Assembly: GCF_013386765.1 (NCBI RefSeq)
Contig: NZ_JACARE010000003.1
Location: forward strand, 484,992-548,991
Direction of reading: 5' to 3'
DNA length: 64,000 nt
Source: Pseudomonas yamanorum
GTDB taxonomy: Bacteria; Pseudomonadota; Gammaproteobacteria; Pseudomonadales; Pseudomonadaceae
The position numbers were made by a program, and so were the translations under genes. Under the pieces are notes generated by a model. The model was not told where the DNA came from, searched no databases, and saw only the letters and a list, made by a program, of their open reading frames with translations. Each line of letters opens with the position of its first letter. The stretch's first letter is position 1. Positions 56,087 to 64,000 of this stretch are shown piece after piece.

Positions 56087-56479
56087 ATGTGGACTGCCCA
56101 CCAATACCGTCGACTGGTCAGGGCCAGCGGCTGGTATGACCTGATTGTCACCGCGGCGCTGGTTACCCCCTGGACTTTTGTTTTGCTGCATAACGCCCTG
56201 GTGGCGTTGAACCTGCCGGGCGAACTGCCGCCGTTCGCGCCTGTGCATATGTTGATGGCCAACCTGATGGGCTCGATTGTCTGTGTGTGGTCGGTGCTGC
56301 GAATCCGCGATCCTCAAGCGATTTTTGGTCGCTATGACGCGGCTGGCCGGGTGTTGTTTGCGACCTGGCAGATTTACGCGCTGGCCCATGGCGCAAGTAC
56401 GGTGTTGGTGATCGTCGTGGTGTTTGAAGTGCTGTGGGCGGTGGCGCAGTTGATACCGGTACGTCGGACAGAAAATTGA
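56087..56479 (+). CDS. Small four-helix membrane protein of unknown function
   Basis: This 130-residue protein has hydrophobic stretches (LIVTAALVTPWTFVLLHNAL, PVHMLMANLMGSIVCVWSVL, TVLVIVVVFEVLWAVAQLI). I do not recognise a named function. ATG at 56087 follows AAGGAG. It is the likely target of the MerR promoter 34 bases upstream. Confidence 0.78.
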   Translation: MWTAHQYRRLVRASGWYDLIVTAALVTPWTFVLLHNALVALNLPGELPPFAPVHMLMANLMGSIVCVWSVLRIRDPQAIFGRYDAAGRVLFATWQIYALAHGASTVLVIVVVFEVLWAVAQLIPVRRTEN

Positions 56480-56781
56480 TCAAAAAACGCTCAATTGTGC
56501 CGGGGCGTTGCAGGCTCTGACGCCGGGTCACTCTTGCACGGGTTATCCACAGGTTGCTCCACAGTAATTGTGCGCAAGCGTGATCGGTGGATATAAGCGC
56601 TGAGGCCCTTTGTTCTAAAGGACATAACCCGCCTAACTGACTGTTTTTGAGCCGGATTAATACTTTAGTGTGGTCGCCTGAGCAAAAACTGAACAACCGC
56701 CTGAAACCCTTGTGACAGAAGGGTTACAGGCGAGTGTGCTCAGGTTATCCACAGGCAGGTGCACAGCAGATGTGGGCAGTT
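56480..56781. other. Gene-free gap with two DnaA-box-like 9-mers
   Basis: The 302 bases hold two exact TTATCCACA sequences (56543-56551 and 56745-56753). There is also a hairpin GCCTG-AA-ACCCTT/AAGGGT-TA-CAGGC (56699-56731), which on the minus strand is followed by a T-rich stretch and may end the IMPACT-family gene transcript. I see no gene. Confidence 0.6.
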
Positions 56782-57363
56782 TCAGCGCGCTAGCAGAATG
56801 CGTCCGCGGCTCAGGTCGGCCAGCTGGCTTTGCAAGGTGTCGATGTGGGCTTCGCCCAGGGCCAGTTGCAGGTCGACGCCATTGGCGGTGAAGGTTTCTT
56901 CCACCACCAGCCCGCCCAGCTCGGCTACCCGCAATTTCACCAGAGCAAGCTCGGCAAAACCACAGGAGCAGCTCAGCGGCACGCGCTTGATCAGCTCGAC
57001 GCGTTCGGCGGCTTGCAGGCATTTGTTGGCGCCGCCGCCATAGGCGCGGGCCAGGCCGCCGGTGCCCAACTGGATGCCGCCGTACCAGCGGATCACCAGC
57101 ACCACGACCTGGTCGCAATCCTGCGCTTCGATCGCGGCCAGGATCGGTCGCCCGGCCGTGCCGCCGGGTTCGCCGTCATCGTTGCTGCGGTATTGATCGC
57201 CGAGTTTCCAGGCCCAGCAGTTGTGCGTGGCGTTCAGGTCGCTGTGCTGGTCGATGAAGGCCTGGGCGTCCTGGGGGCTGGCGATGGGGGCGGCGAGGGT
57301 GATGAAGCGGCTTTTGCGAATTTCTTCGCGAAACTCGCAAAGGCCGGTAAGCGTGAAAGGCAT
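56782..57363 (-). CDS. YigZ/IMPACT family protein
   Basis: This 193-residue protein has the IMPACT N-domain motifs NDDGEPGGTAGRPIL (about 61-75) and VIRWYGGIQLGTGGLARAYG (about 90-109) and a C-terminal ferredoxin-like DUF1949 part. In eukaryotes IMPACT modulates translation stress signalling; the bacterial role is unclear. It lies 12 bases after the TetR gene. Confidence 0.92.
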   Translation of the reverse strand: MPFTLTGLCEFREEIRKSRFITLAAPIASPQDAQAFIDQHSDLNATHNCWAWKLGDQYRSNDDGEPGGTAGRPILAAIEAQDCDQVVVLVIRWYGGIQLGTGGLARAYGGGANKCLQAAERVELIKRVPLSCSCGFAELALVKLRVAELGGLVVEETFTANGVDLQLALGEAHIDTLQSQLADLSRGRILLAR

Positions 57364-57375
57364 GGGTGACTTCGT

Positions 57376-58035
57376 TTAGAGGGCGGGCTTGATGCCGCAG
57401 CCTTTGAGGATGATGTGGATAAGGTTGGTGCCGGCGTCTTCCATGTCTTGCTTGGTCAGCTTGGTGCGCCCGGTCACACGGCAGATCTGCGTGGCAAAGT
57501 CGGCGTAGTGCTGGGTGCTGCCCCACAGCAGGAAGATCAGGTGCACGGGGTCGATGGGGTCCATCTTGCCCGCGTCGATCCAGGCCTGGAACACCGCCGC
57601 ACGGCCGCTGAACCAGGCACGGTAGTCCTGGCTGAAATACTCGGTCAGGCATTCACCGCCGCTGATGATCTCCATCGCGAAGATCCGCGAGGCTTGTGGC
57701 TGGCGCCGGGAGAACTCCATCTTGGTGCGGATGTAGCGGGTCAGGGCGGCGGCCGGGTCATCCTCGGCGGTCAGCGTGTTGAAGGTGCTGTCCCACAGTT
57801 CGAGGATGTTGCTGAGCACGGCAATATAAAGCCCCAGCTTGTTGGTGAAGTAGTAGTGCAAGTTGGCTTTCGGCAACCCGGCACTCGCCGCGATGGTGTT
57901 CATGCTGGTGCCTTTGTAGCCATGACGGGCGAACTCGTCTTCGGCGGCCTGCAGGATCGCTTGTTCGTTCTTTTGCCGAATGCGGCTTGCAGGCTTTCCG
58001 GCGTGGTTGCTGTGGGCAGGAACTTCGAGGCTCAT
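57376..58035 (-). CDS. TetR-family regulator (RutR/PydR-like)
   Basis: This 219-residue repressor has the TetR helix-turn-helix (AEDEFARHGYKGTSMNTIAA, SAGLPKANLHYYFTNKLGLY) and a C-terminal domain with FLLWGSTQHYADFATQI, which fits the RutR group that senses uracil/thymine. The next upstream gene is an NCS2 nucleobase permease, in keeping with that role. ATG at 58035 follows GGAGG-type sequence on the minus strand; the longer frame has no support. Confidence 0.85.
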   Translation of the reverse strand: MSLEVPAHSNHAGKPASRIRQKNEQAILQAAEDEFARHGYKGTSMNTIAASAGLPKANLHYYFTNKLGLYIAVLSNILELWDSTFNTLTAEDDPAAALTRYIRTKMEFSRRQPQASRIFAMEIISGGECLTEYFSQDYRAWFSGRAAVFQAWIDAGKMDPIDPVHLIFLLWGSTQHYADFATQICRVTGRTKLTKQDMEDAGTNLIHIILKGCGIKPAL

Positions 58036-58122
58036 GGAGGTTTCCGTGCAGATCGATGAATACGACGTGTGCACAGATAACCCACCCTCAAGCCCCAGAC
58101 AAGTCCCGATACGATAAAACCC

Positions 58123-59532
58123 TCAAAGCGGCTCCAGAGTGTCGCTTTCCAGAGGCTGGTTTGCGGCATCGGTGGTGGCCTTGGGTTCAGGCAGCAACAG
58201 GCACAACACAATTGCGGTCAGGCCGCCGCTGGTGATGGCCGAGTCAAACAGGTTCTGCACCAGGGTTGGCATCAGGTGCAGCAGGTTTGGCTGGGCGGCG
58301 ATCCCCAGGCCCACGCCGAACGAGGTGGCGATGATCAACATGCTGCGTCGATCCAGCGGGGCCTGGGCGAGGATGCGCACGCCGGCGGCGGCCACGCTGC
58401 CGAACATCACCAGGGTTGCGCCGCCGAGTACAGGTTTGGGGATTTGTTGCAGCACCGCGCCAATCAGCGGAAACAGCCCGAGACAAAACAGCACCACGCC
58501 GATGTACAGGCCGACGTAGCGACTGGCGACACCGGTCAGTTGGATCACACCGTTGTTCTGGGCAAAGGTGGTATTGGGAAAGGCGCTGAAGGTGGCGGCG
58601 ATCATGCAACTGATGCCATCTCCCAGTACACCTCCCTTGAGCCGGCTTATATAGGAAGGGCCGCTGATGGGCTGGCGGGCGATCATGCAATTGGCGGTGA
58701 GGTCGCCGACGGTTTCGATGGTGCTGATCAGATAAATCAGCGCCACCGGCAGGAAAGCCGTCCAGTCGAAGTTGAAACCGAAGCGGAACGGTGTAGGCAG
58801 GCTGATCAACGGCAAGTCCGGCAGGGCCTGGGGCACCAGTTTTCCGCTGAACCAGGCAGCGAGGCTGCCCAATGCCAGGCCGATGATGATGGCGGATAGA
58901 CGTACCCACGGGGTGTTCGAACGGTTGAGCAGGATGATCGTCAGTACCACGAACAGGCCGAGTGCCAGGTTGGTCGGGGCGCCAAAGTCCGGGGCGTTGA
59001 AGCCGCCGCCCAGGTCGGTGATGCCGACTTTGATCAGGCTGATGCCAATCAAGGTGATGACGATGCCGGTCACCAGCGGTGTGATGACCCTTTTGAGCTG
59101 ACCGATGAAGCGGCTCAACACCACTTGCACCGCCGCGCCGAAGAAGCAAATGCCGAAAATCATCGCCAGGATGTCTTCCGGGCTGCCGCCGCGTTGCTTG
59201 ACCAGAAACCCTGCCGACAATACGGCGCCGAGAAACGCGAAGCTGGTGCCTTGCAGGCAGATCATCCCGGCGCCGATGCCAAACGGCCTACGGGCCTGGA
59301 TGAAGGTACCGACACCGGAAACCATCAATGCCATGCTGATCAGGTAGGGCAGGTGAGCGGTCAGGCCCAGGGTGGAACCGATGATCAGCGGCGGAGTGAT
59401 GATGCCGACAAAGGCGGCCAACACATGCTGCAACGCAGCGAGCAAAGCGGGCAATGGTTTTGGGCGGTCGTTAAGGCCGTAGATCAGGTCGCTGGGGCTG
59501 GAGGATTCTGGCGGCATGGCGTGGGAACTCAT
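58123..59532 (-). CDS. NCS2-family nucleobase/purine permease
   Basis: This 469-residue transporter has about 14 membrane segments and the family signature region (FAQNNGVIQLTGVASRYVG) plus FGIGAGMICLQGTSFAFLG. It is nearest to the xanthine/uric acid group (UacT/XanQ) by length and motif, so proton-driven import of purines is likely. It is followed by the TetR and IMPACT-family genes on the same strand. Confidence 0.9.
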   Translation of the reverse strand: MSSHAMPPESSSPSDLIYGLNDRPKPLPALLAALQHVLAAFVGIITPPLIIGSTLGLTAHLPYLISMALMVSGVGTFIQARRPFGIGAGMICLQGTSFAFLGAVLSAGFLVKQRGGSPEDILAMIFGICFFGAAVQVVLSRFIGQLKRVITPLVTGIVITLIGISLIKVGITDLGGGFNAPDFGAPTNLALGLFVVLTIILLNRSNTPWVRLSAIIIGLALGSLAAWFSGKLVPQALPDLPLISLPTPFRFGFNFDWTAFLPVALIYLISTIETVGDLTANCMIARQPISGPSYISRLKGGVLGDGISCMIAATFSAFPNTTFAQNNGVIQLTGVASRYVGLYIGVVLFCLGLFPLIGAVLQQIPKPVLGGATLVMFGSVAAAGVRILAQAPLDRRSMLIIATSFGVGLGIAAQPNLLHLMPTLVQNLFDSAITSGGLTAIVLCLLLPEPKATTDAANQPLESDTLEPL

Positions 59533-59604
59533 GGCTGTTGGTTCTAGGTCCCCATGCCTTGCAAAAAGCTGTCCAGTTGCTCAGGTTTTTCTTTAGGGCC
59601 CGTC

Positions 59605-60525
59605 CTAGCGCGTTGCGGCCAGACTTTCGAGAAAGCTTTCCAGCACCAAATGAGGGCGACGGCCCTTGCGCGTGACCGAAGCGAGGCTCAAATCGTAAAA
59701 ACGTGTGGCCGGTTTCAGCGCACGCAGTCGGCCTTGTTGCACCCACAGGCTGGCGTAGTGATCGGGCAGGTAGCCGATGTAGCGGCCGGTGAGGATCAGG
59801 AACGCCATGCCCTCACGGTCCGAGGCGCTGGCGGTGCAGTTGAGCGCCTGGTAGTGAGCCTGGATATCGGCGGGCAGGCGGAAGGTCGGGGCGATCGCGT
59901 CCTGACTGTTGATGCGTTCGTCGTCCAGTTGCTTGTCGTCGGCATAAAACAGCGGGTGGCCGACCGCGCAATAGAGCAGCGAGCGTTCGCTGTACAGCGG
60001 CTGGTATTCAAGGCCCGACAAGGCGCTGGCCTGGGGGACGACGCCCACATGCAGGCGGCCGTCGAGCACACCTTGTTCCACTTCATTGGGCGCGATCATG
60101 CGGATCTGGATCTGCACGTCCGGGCCGCGCTCCTTCAACTGCGCCAAGGCATGGGTGATGCGCATGTGGGGCAGGGTGACCAGGTTGTCGGTCAGGCCGA
60201 TGATCAGTTCGCCGCGCAGGTGCTGGTGCAGGCCGTTGACCTCGGTGCGGAAACTTTCCAGGGCGCTGAGTAATTGCAACGCCGACTGATACACCTCGCG
60301 TCCTTCCTCGGTCAGGGAAAAACCCGCACGCCCGCGTTGGCAGAGGCGTAGGCCCAGGCGCTGTTCGAGATCACTCATCTGTTGGCTGATGGCCGAGCGC
60401 CCGATCCCCAATACGGTTTCCGCCGCCGAGAAGCCGCCGCACTCCACCACGCTGCGAAAGATGCGCAACAGACGGATGTCGAAGTCGCTGACTTGGGCGA
60501 GTGGGTCGGGTCGACGGCTGCTCAT
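59605..60525 (-). CDS. bauR: LysR-family regulator, probably BauR
   Basis: This 306-residue regulator has the LysR helix-turn-helix (SDFDIRLLRIFRSVVECGGF, LGIGRSAISQQMSDLEQRLG) and an effector domain. It diverges from bauA over a 126-base gap, as in P. aeruginosa where BauR activates bauABCD for beta-alanine and polyamine use. The symbol rests on this position. Confidence 0.85.
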   Translation of the reverse strand: MSSRRPDPLAQVSDFDIRLLRIFRSVVECGGFSAAETVLGIGRSAISQQMSDLEQRLGLRLCQRGRAGFSLTEEGREVYQSALQLLSALESFRTEVNGLHQHLRGELIIGLTDNLVTLPHMRITHALAQLKERGPDVQIQIRMIAPNEVEQGVLDGRLHVGVVPQASALSGLEYQPLYSERSLLYCAVGHPLFYADDKQLDDERINSQDAIAPTFRLPADIQAHYQALNCTASASDREGMAFLILTGRYIGYLPDHYASLWVQQGRLRALKPATRFYDLSLASVTRKGRRPHLVLESFLESLAATR

Positions 60526-60651
60526 AGTTTAGTGAAGGCCTGACTGAAGGTTAGAAGAGTTGGATTTCACCGACTTTATCCCCGTGGCAATTTAGCTGCA
60601 ACAACGCTTTTCAAATCCCTACGCTGCCTTTTGCCTTGCGAGGTTTTGCTC

Positions 60652-62001
60652 ATGAACATGCCCGAAAACGCTCCGTCCACCCTGGCCAGCCAACTGAAGC
60701 TGGACGCGCACTGGATGCCGTACACCGCCAACCGTAACTTCCATCGTGACCCGCGCCTGATCGTGGCGGCCGAAGGCAGCTGGTTGACCGATGACAAGGG
60801 GCGCAAGGTGTATGACTCGCTGTCGGGTCTGTGGACTTGCGGCGCCGGGCACACTCGCAAGGAAATCCAGGAAGCGGTCGCCAAGCAACTGGGCACGTTG
60901 GACTACTCGCCGGGCTTCCAATACGGTCATCCATTGTCATTCCAACTGGCAGAAAAGATTACCGACCTGACCCCGGGCAACCTGAACCACGTGTTCTTCA
61001 CCGACTCGGGCTCCGAGTGCGCCGATACCGCGGTGAAGATGGTGCGTGCGTACTGGCGCCTCAAGGGCCAGGCGACCAAGACCAAGATGATTGGCCGTGC
61101 CCGTGGTTATCACGGTGTGAATATCGCCGGTACCAGCCTGGGCGGCGTTAACGGTAACCGTAAGATTTTTGGCCAGGGCCTGATGGATGTTGACCATCTG
61201 CCTCACACCCTGCTGGCGAGCAATGCCTTCTCCCGTGGCATGCCGGAGCTGGGCGGTATCGCCTTGGCGGACGAGCTGCTCAAGCTGATCGAACTGCACG
61301 ATGCGTCGAACATCGCGGCGGTATTCGTTGAGCCGATGGCGGGTTCCGCTGGCGTGCTGGTGCCGCCGCAGGGTTACCTGAAGCGTCTGCGTGAGATCTG
61401 CGATCAACACAACATCCTGTTGGTGTTCGACGAAGTGATCACCGGCTTCGGCCGTACCGGCTCGATGTTTGGTGCCGACAGCTTCGGCGTGACCCCAGAC
61501 CTGATGTGCATTGCCAAGCAAGTCACCAATGGCGCGATCCCGATGGGCGCGGTGATTGCCAGCACCGAGATTTATCAGACGTTCATGAACCAGGCGACGC
61601 CTGAGTACGCGGTGGAATTCCCGCACGGTTACACCTACTCGGCTCACCCGGTGGCCTGTGCGGCTGGCCTGGCGGCACTCGACCTGCTGCAGAAGGAAAA
61701 CCTCGTGCAGAGCGTGGCCGAAGTCGCCCCGCATTTCGAGAATGCGCTGCACGGTTTGAAGGGCAGCAAGAACGTAATCGATATTCGTAACTATGGCCTG
61801 GCCGGTGCGATCCAGATTGCACCGCGTGATGGTGATGCGATCGTGCGTCCATTCGAGGCCGGCATGGCCTTGTGGAAAGCCGGTTTCTACGTGCGCTTTG
61901 GCGGCGACACCCTGCAATTCGGGCCAACCTTCAACAGCAAGCCGCAGGACCTGGATCGCTTGTTCGATGCGGTCGGCGAAGTGCTGAACAAGATCGACTG
62001 A
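60652..62001 (+). CDS. bauA: Beta-alanine (omega-amino acid):pyruvate aminotransferase
   Basis: This 449-residue class III PLP transaminase turns beta-alanine and pyruvate into malonate semialdehyde and alanine. The PLP lysine is K289 (MCIAKQVTNGAIP), the Asp that binds the pyridine N is D260 (LVFDEVITGFGRTG), and the phosphate-binding FTDSGSECADTA is near 120. ATG at 60652 is chosen over in-frame codons upstream. It is 39 bases before mmsA. Confidence 0.94.
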   Translation: MNMPENAPSTLASQLKLDAHWMPYTANRNFHRDPRLIVAAEGSWLTDDKGRKVYDSLSGLWTCGAGHTRKEIQEAVAKQLGTLDYSPGFQYGHPLSFQLAEKITDLTPGNLNHVFFTDSGSECADTAVKMVRAYWRLKGQATKTKMIGRARGYHGVNIAGTSLGGVNGNRKIFGQGLMDVDHLPHTLLASNAFSRGMPELGGIALADELLKLIELHDASNIAAVFVEPMAGSAGVLVPPQGYLKRLREICDQHNILLVFDEVITGFGRTGSMFGADSFGVTPDLMCIAKQVTNGAIPMGAVIASTEIYQTFMNQATPEYAVEFPHGYTYSAHPVACAAGLAALDLLQKENLVQSVAEVAPHFENALHGLKGSKNVIDIRNYGLAGAIQIAPRDGDAIVRPFEAGMALWKAGFYVRFGGDTLQFGPTFNSKPQDLDRLFDAVGEVLNKID

Positions 62002-62040
62002 TTTCTCCTTCTATATAGAACAACTTTTCAGGAGCCCTGC

Positions 62041-63534
62041 ATGAGCCTCATCCAGCATTTGATCAACGGCCAGATGGTGACCGAAAACGGTCGCACCGCG
62101 GACGTGTACAACCCGTCGACGGGCCAGGTGATTCACCAGGTGCCATTGGCCAGCCGTGAAACTATCCAAAGTGCTATCGACTCGGCCAAGGCGGCGTTCC
62201 CGGCGTGGCGCAACACGCCACCGGCCAAGCGTGCCCAGGTGATGTTTCGTTTCAAGCAATTGCTGGAACAGAACGAAGCGCGCATCTCCCAACTGATCAG
62301 CGAAGAGCATGGCAAGACACTGGAAGACGCGGCCGGTGAACTGAAGCGCGGGATCGAGAACGTGGAGTACGCGTGCTCGGCACCGGAAATCCTCAAGGGC
62401 GAGTACAGCCGTAACGTCGGTCCGAACATCGACGCCTGGTCTGATTTCCAGCCGTTGGGCGTGGTGGCCGGTATTACGCCGTTCAACTTCCCGGCCATGG
62501 TGCCGTTGTGGATGTACCCGCTGGCGATCGTCTGCGGCAACTGCTTCATCCTCAAACCGTCGGAGCGTGATCCGAGTTCGACGCTGCTGATCGCGCAGCT
62601 GTTGCAGGAAGCTGGCTTGCCTAAAGGTGTGCTGAGCGTGGTGCACGGCGACAAGGGCGCGGTGGATGCGCTGATCGAAGCGCCGGAAGTCAAAGCGTTG
62701 AGCTTTGTGGGCTCGACGCCGATTGCCGAGTACATCTATTCCGAAGCAACCAAGCGCGGCAAGCGTGTACAGGCGTTGGGCGGGGCGAAGAACCATGCGG
62801 TGTTGATGCCGGATGCGGATCTGGATAACGCGGTCAGTGCTTTGATGGGCGCGGCGTATGGTTCGTGCGGCGAGCGTTGCATGGCGATTTCGGTTGCGGT
62901 GTGTGTCGGCGACCAAGTGGCTGATGCGTTGATCGCCAAGCTGGTGCCGCAGGTCAAGGCGCTGAAGATTGGTGCGGGCACTTCGTGCGGTTTGGATATG
63001 GGGCCGCTGGTGACTGGCCAGGCTCGCGATAAGGTCAGTGGCTATATAGAAGACGGCGTTTCTTCGGGCGCTGAGTTGGTAGTCGACGGTCGTGGCCTGA
63101 GTATTGCCGGGCATGAAGAGGGTTTCTTCCTGGGGGGCAGTCTGTTCGATCGCGTGACCCCGCAGATGCGTATCTATAAAGAAGAGATCTTTGGGCCAGT
63201 GTTGTGCGTGGTTCGGGTGAACAGCCTGGAAGCGGCCATGCAGTTGATCAACGATCACGAGTATGGCAACGGTACCTGCATCTTCACCCGTGATGGTGAG
63301 GCGGCGCGTCTGTTCTGTGACGAGATTGAAGTGGGCATGGTGGGCGTCAACGTACCGCTGCCGGTGCCGGTGGCGTATCACAGCTTTGGTGGTTGGAAGC
63401 GTTCGCTGTTTGGCGACTTGCATGCCTATGGGCCGGATGGTGTGCGTTTCTACACCCGTCGCAAGGCGATCACCCAGCGCTGGCCGCAACGGGCCAGCCA
63501 TGAAGCGTCGCAGTTTGCCTTTCCAAGTTTGTAA
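62041..63534 (+). CDS. mmsA: Methylmalonate/malonate semialdehyde dehydrogenase (CoA-acylating)
   Basis: This 497-residue aldehyde dehydrogenase would convert malonate semialdehyde to acetyl-CoA (or methylmalonate semialdehyde to propionyl-CoA). Catalytic Cys280 is in YGSCGERCMAIS, the NAD site is FVGSTPIAEYIY, and ITPFNFPAMVPLWM is the family signature. It completes the beta-alanine route started by BauA. ATG follows AGGAGCCC. A strong terminator ends the pair. Confidence 0.94.
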   Translation: MSLIQHLINGQMVTENGRTADVYNPSTGQVIHQVPLASRETIQSAIDSAKAAFPAWRNTPPAKRAQVMFRFKQLLEQNEARISQLISEEHGKTLEDAAGELKRGIENVEYACSAPEILKGEYSRNVGPNIDAWSDFQPLGVVAGITPFNFPAMVPLWMYPLAIVCGNCFILKPSERDPSSTLLIAQLLQEAGLPKGVLSVVHGDKGAVDALIEAPEVKALSFVGSTPIAEYIYSEATKRGKRVQALGGAKNHAVLMPDADLDNAVSALMGAAYGSCGERCMAISVAVCVGDQVADALIAKLVPQVKALKIGAGTSCGLDMGPLVTGQARDKVSGYIEDGVSSGAELVVDGRGLSIAGHEEGFFLGGSLFDRVTPQMRIYKEEIFGPVLCVVRVNSLEAAMQLINDHEYGNGTCIFTRDGEAARLFCDEIEVGMVGVNVPLPVPVAYHSFGGWKRSLFGDLHAYGPDGVRFYTRRKAITQRWPQRASHEASQFAFPSL

Positions 63535-63546
63535 CTTGCAGGCGTA

Positions 63547-63580
63547 GAAGGCCGGCCCCTTGGGGCCGGCCTTTGCTTTT
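63547..63580 (+). terminator. Rho-independent terminator after mmsA
   Basis: AAGGCCGGCCCC pairs with GGGGCCGGCCTT around a two-base loop, followed by TGCTTTTC. It closes the bauA-mmsA operon and shields the rRNA-type promoters downstream. Confidence 0.92.
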
Positions 63581-63622
63581 CCGGGTTTTTTGACCTTTAT
63601 GACAGTATTGTGAAAAAAGGGG

Positions 63623-63650
63623 TTGACGGCAGATTCTGGAAGTCTATAAT
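63623..63650 (+). promoter_or_regulatory. Strong sigma70 promoter P1 of a probable rRNA operon
   Basis: TTGACG and TATAAT with a 16-base spacer. A GC-rich discriminator (TCGCCCC) follows, as expected for stringent control. Confidence 0.88.
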
Positions 63651-63825
63651 TCGCCCCACTTCCGGCGCAGTCGAAACGGAAAACTCCTTGGTAAACAAAG
63701 AGTTATGTAGGTTTCGACAGCGAGTTGCTTCAGATCATCGAAGCCCAGAAGGAGTTGATAAGGTCGTGTAGTTTGGCCCTGTTAACGATTCGATCTTCTC
63801 GGTCGAAAGCGGAGAAAAAGAGGTG

Positions 63826-63853
63826 TTGACAGCAGCGTGTAACGCTGTAGAAT
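63826..63853 (+). promoter_or_regulatory. Strong sigma70 promoter P2 of a probable rRNA operon
   Basis: TTGACA and TAGAAT with a 16-base spacer, followed by TCGCCTCCC. The spacing and discriminator copy P1 and P3. Confidence 0.9.
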
Positions 63854-63935
63854 TCGCCTCCCGCTAACGAGAGATCGGAAGCGCAAGTGGTTGAAGTTGT
63901 TGAGGAATTCCTCGAAAACTTCTGAAAATAATCAC

Positions 63936-63963
63936 TTGACAGCAAATGAGGCTGCTGTAGAAT
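63936..63963 (+). promoter_or_regulatory. Strong sigma70 promoter P3 and start of an rRNA leader
   Basis: TTGACA and TAGAAT with a 16-base spacer, then GCGCGCCTCGG. The leader GGTTGAGACGAAAGATCTT continues to the window end and matches what I know of Pseudomonas 16S leaders. The 16S gene would lie just beyond base 64000. Confidence 0.88.
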
Positions 63964-64000
63964 GCGCGCCTCGGTTGAGACGAAAGATCTTAACCAACCG

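Overview
This 64 kb window comes from a Pseudomonas chromosome, most likely the P. fluorescens group. The evidence is the uniformly high GC, the gene order ctpL-gcbA-DUF2333-NUDIX-SUI1-speA known from Pseudomonas, the PprA/PprB-controlled Tad (Flp) pilus locus, and repeated REP palindromes of the types TGTAGGAGCGAGC and TGTGGGAGCGGGC in intergenic gaps. Family and gene assignments are from recognition of the translated proteins; no database search was possible.

Layout. Positions 1-10.4 kb are core genome: a truncated chemoreceptor (ctpL-like), the diguanylate cyclase gcbA, a DUF2333 membrane protein, a NUDIX hydrolase, a SUI1/YciH factor, arginine decarboxylase speA, a lipoprotein esterase and a MATE exporter. 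Positions 10.45-15.9 kb are an accessory island. It holds a PAAR protein, a PAAR/pyocin-S/HNH-like polymorphic toxin, four paralogous small immunity-type genes, and several relics: a duplicated promoter block, an immunity gene fragment, orphan toxin tails, and a duplicated fragment of the DUF6124 gene that closes the island. The DUF6124 gene has an elaborately structured leader. Positions 16.1-18.9 kb are small core genes (membrane protein, MazG-like, cmoM, two DUF4136 lipoproteins).

Positions 19-34 kb are the Tad/Flp pilus locus: tadG (+), pprA-tadF (-), fppA and pprB (+), a DUF3613 gene and tadD-C-B-A-Z-rcpA-rcpC (-), flp (+) and a solo receiver protein. FppA should mature Flp prepilin, TadA/B/C/Z assemble it, RcpA/RcpC form the outer-membrane channel, and PprA-PprB control expression. 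Positions 34-37.6 kb hold a two-partner-secretion transporter next to a glycine-rich lipoprotein.

Positions 37.9-41.5 kb carry a fatty-acyl module (MaoC hydratase, FabG-like reductase, thiolase). Next are a RIO kinase and a copper-defence block (copA-cueR, copZ, both with CueR-type operators). Positions 46-59.5 kb hold transporters, regulators, redox enzymes and two nucleobase deaminases, ending in a TetR regulator and an NCS2 purine/pyrimidine permease. Positions 59.6-63.5 kb are the beta-alanine catabolic genes (bauR, bauA, mmsA). The last 400 bases contain three tandem strong sigma70 promoters reading out of the window; they look like an rRNA operon promoter/leader, with the 16S gene beyond the edge.

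Most notable: (1) the toxin-immunity island is a fossil record of repeated toxin replacement, with every immunity gene still preceded by the last codons of a toxin; (2) the DUF6124 leader has two interleaved helices (pseudoknot or switch) plus a hairpin that hides the Shine-Dalgarno sequence.
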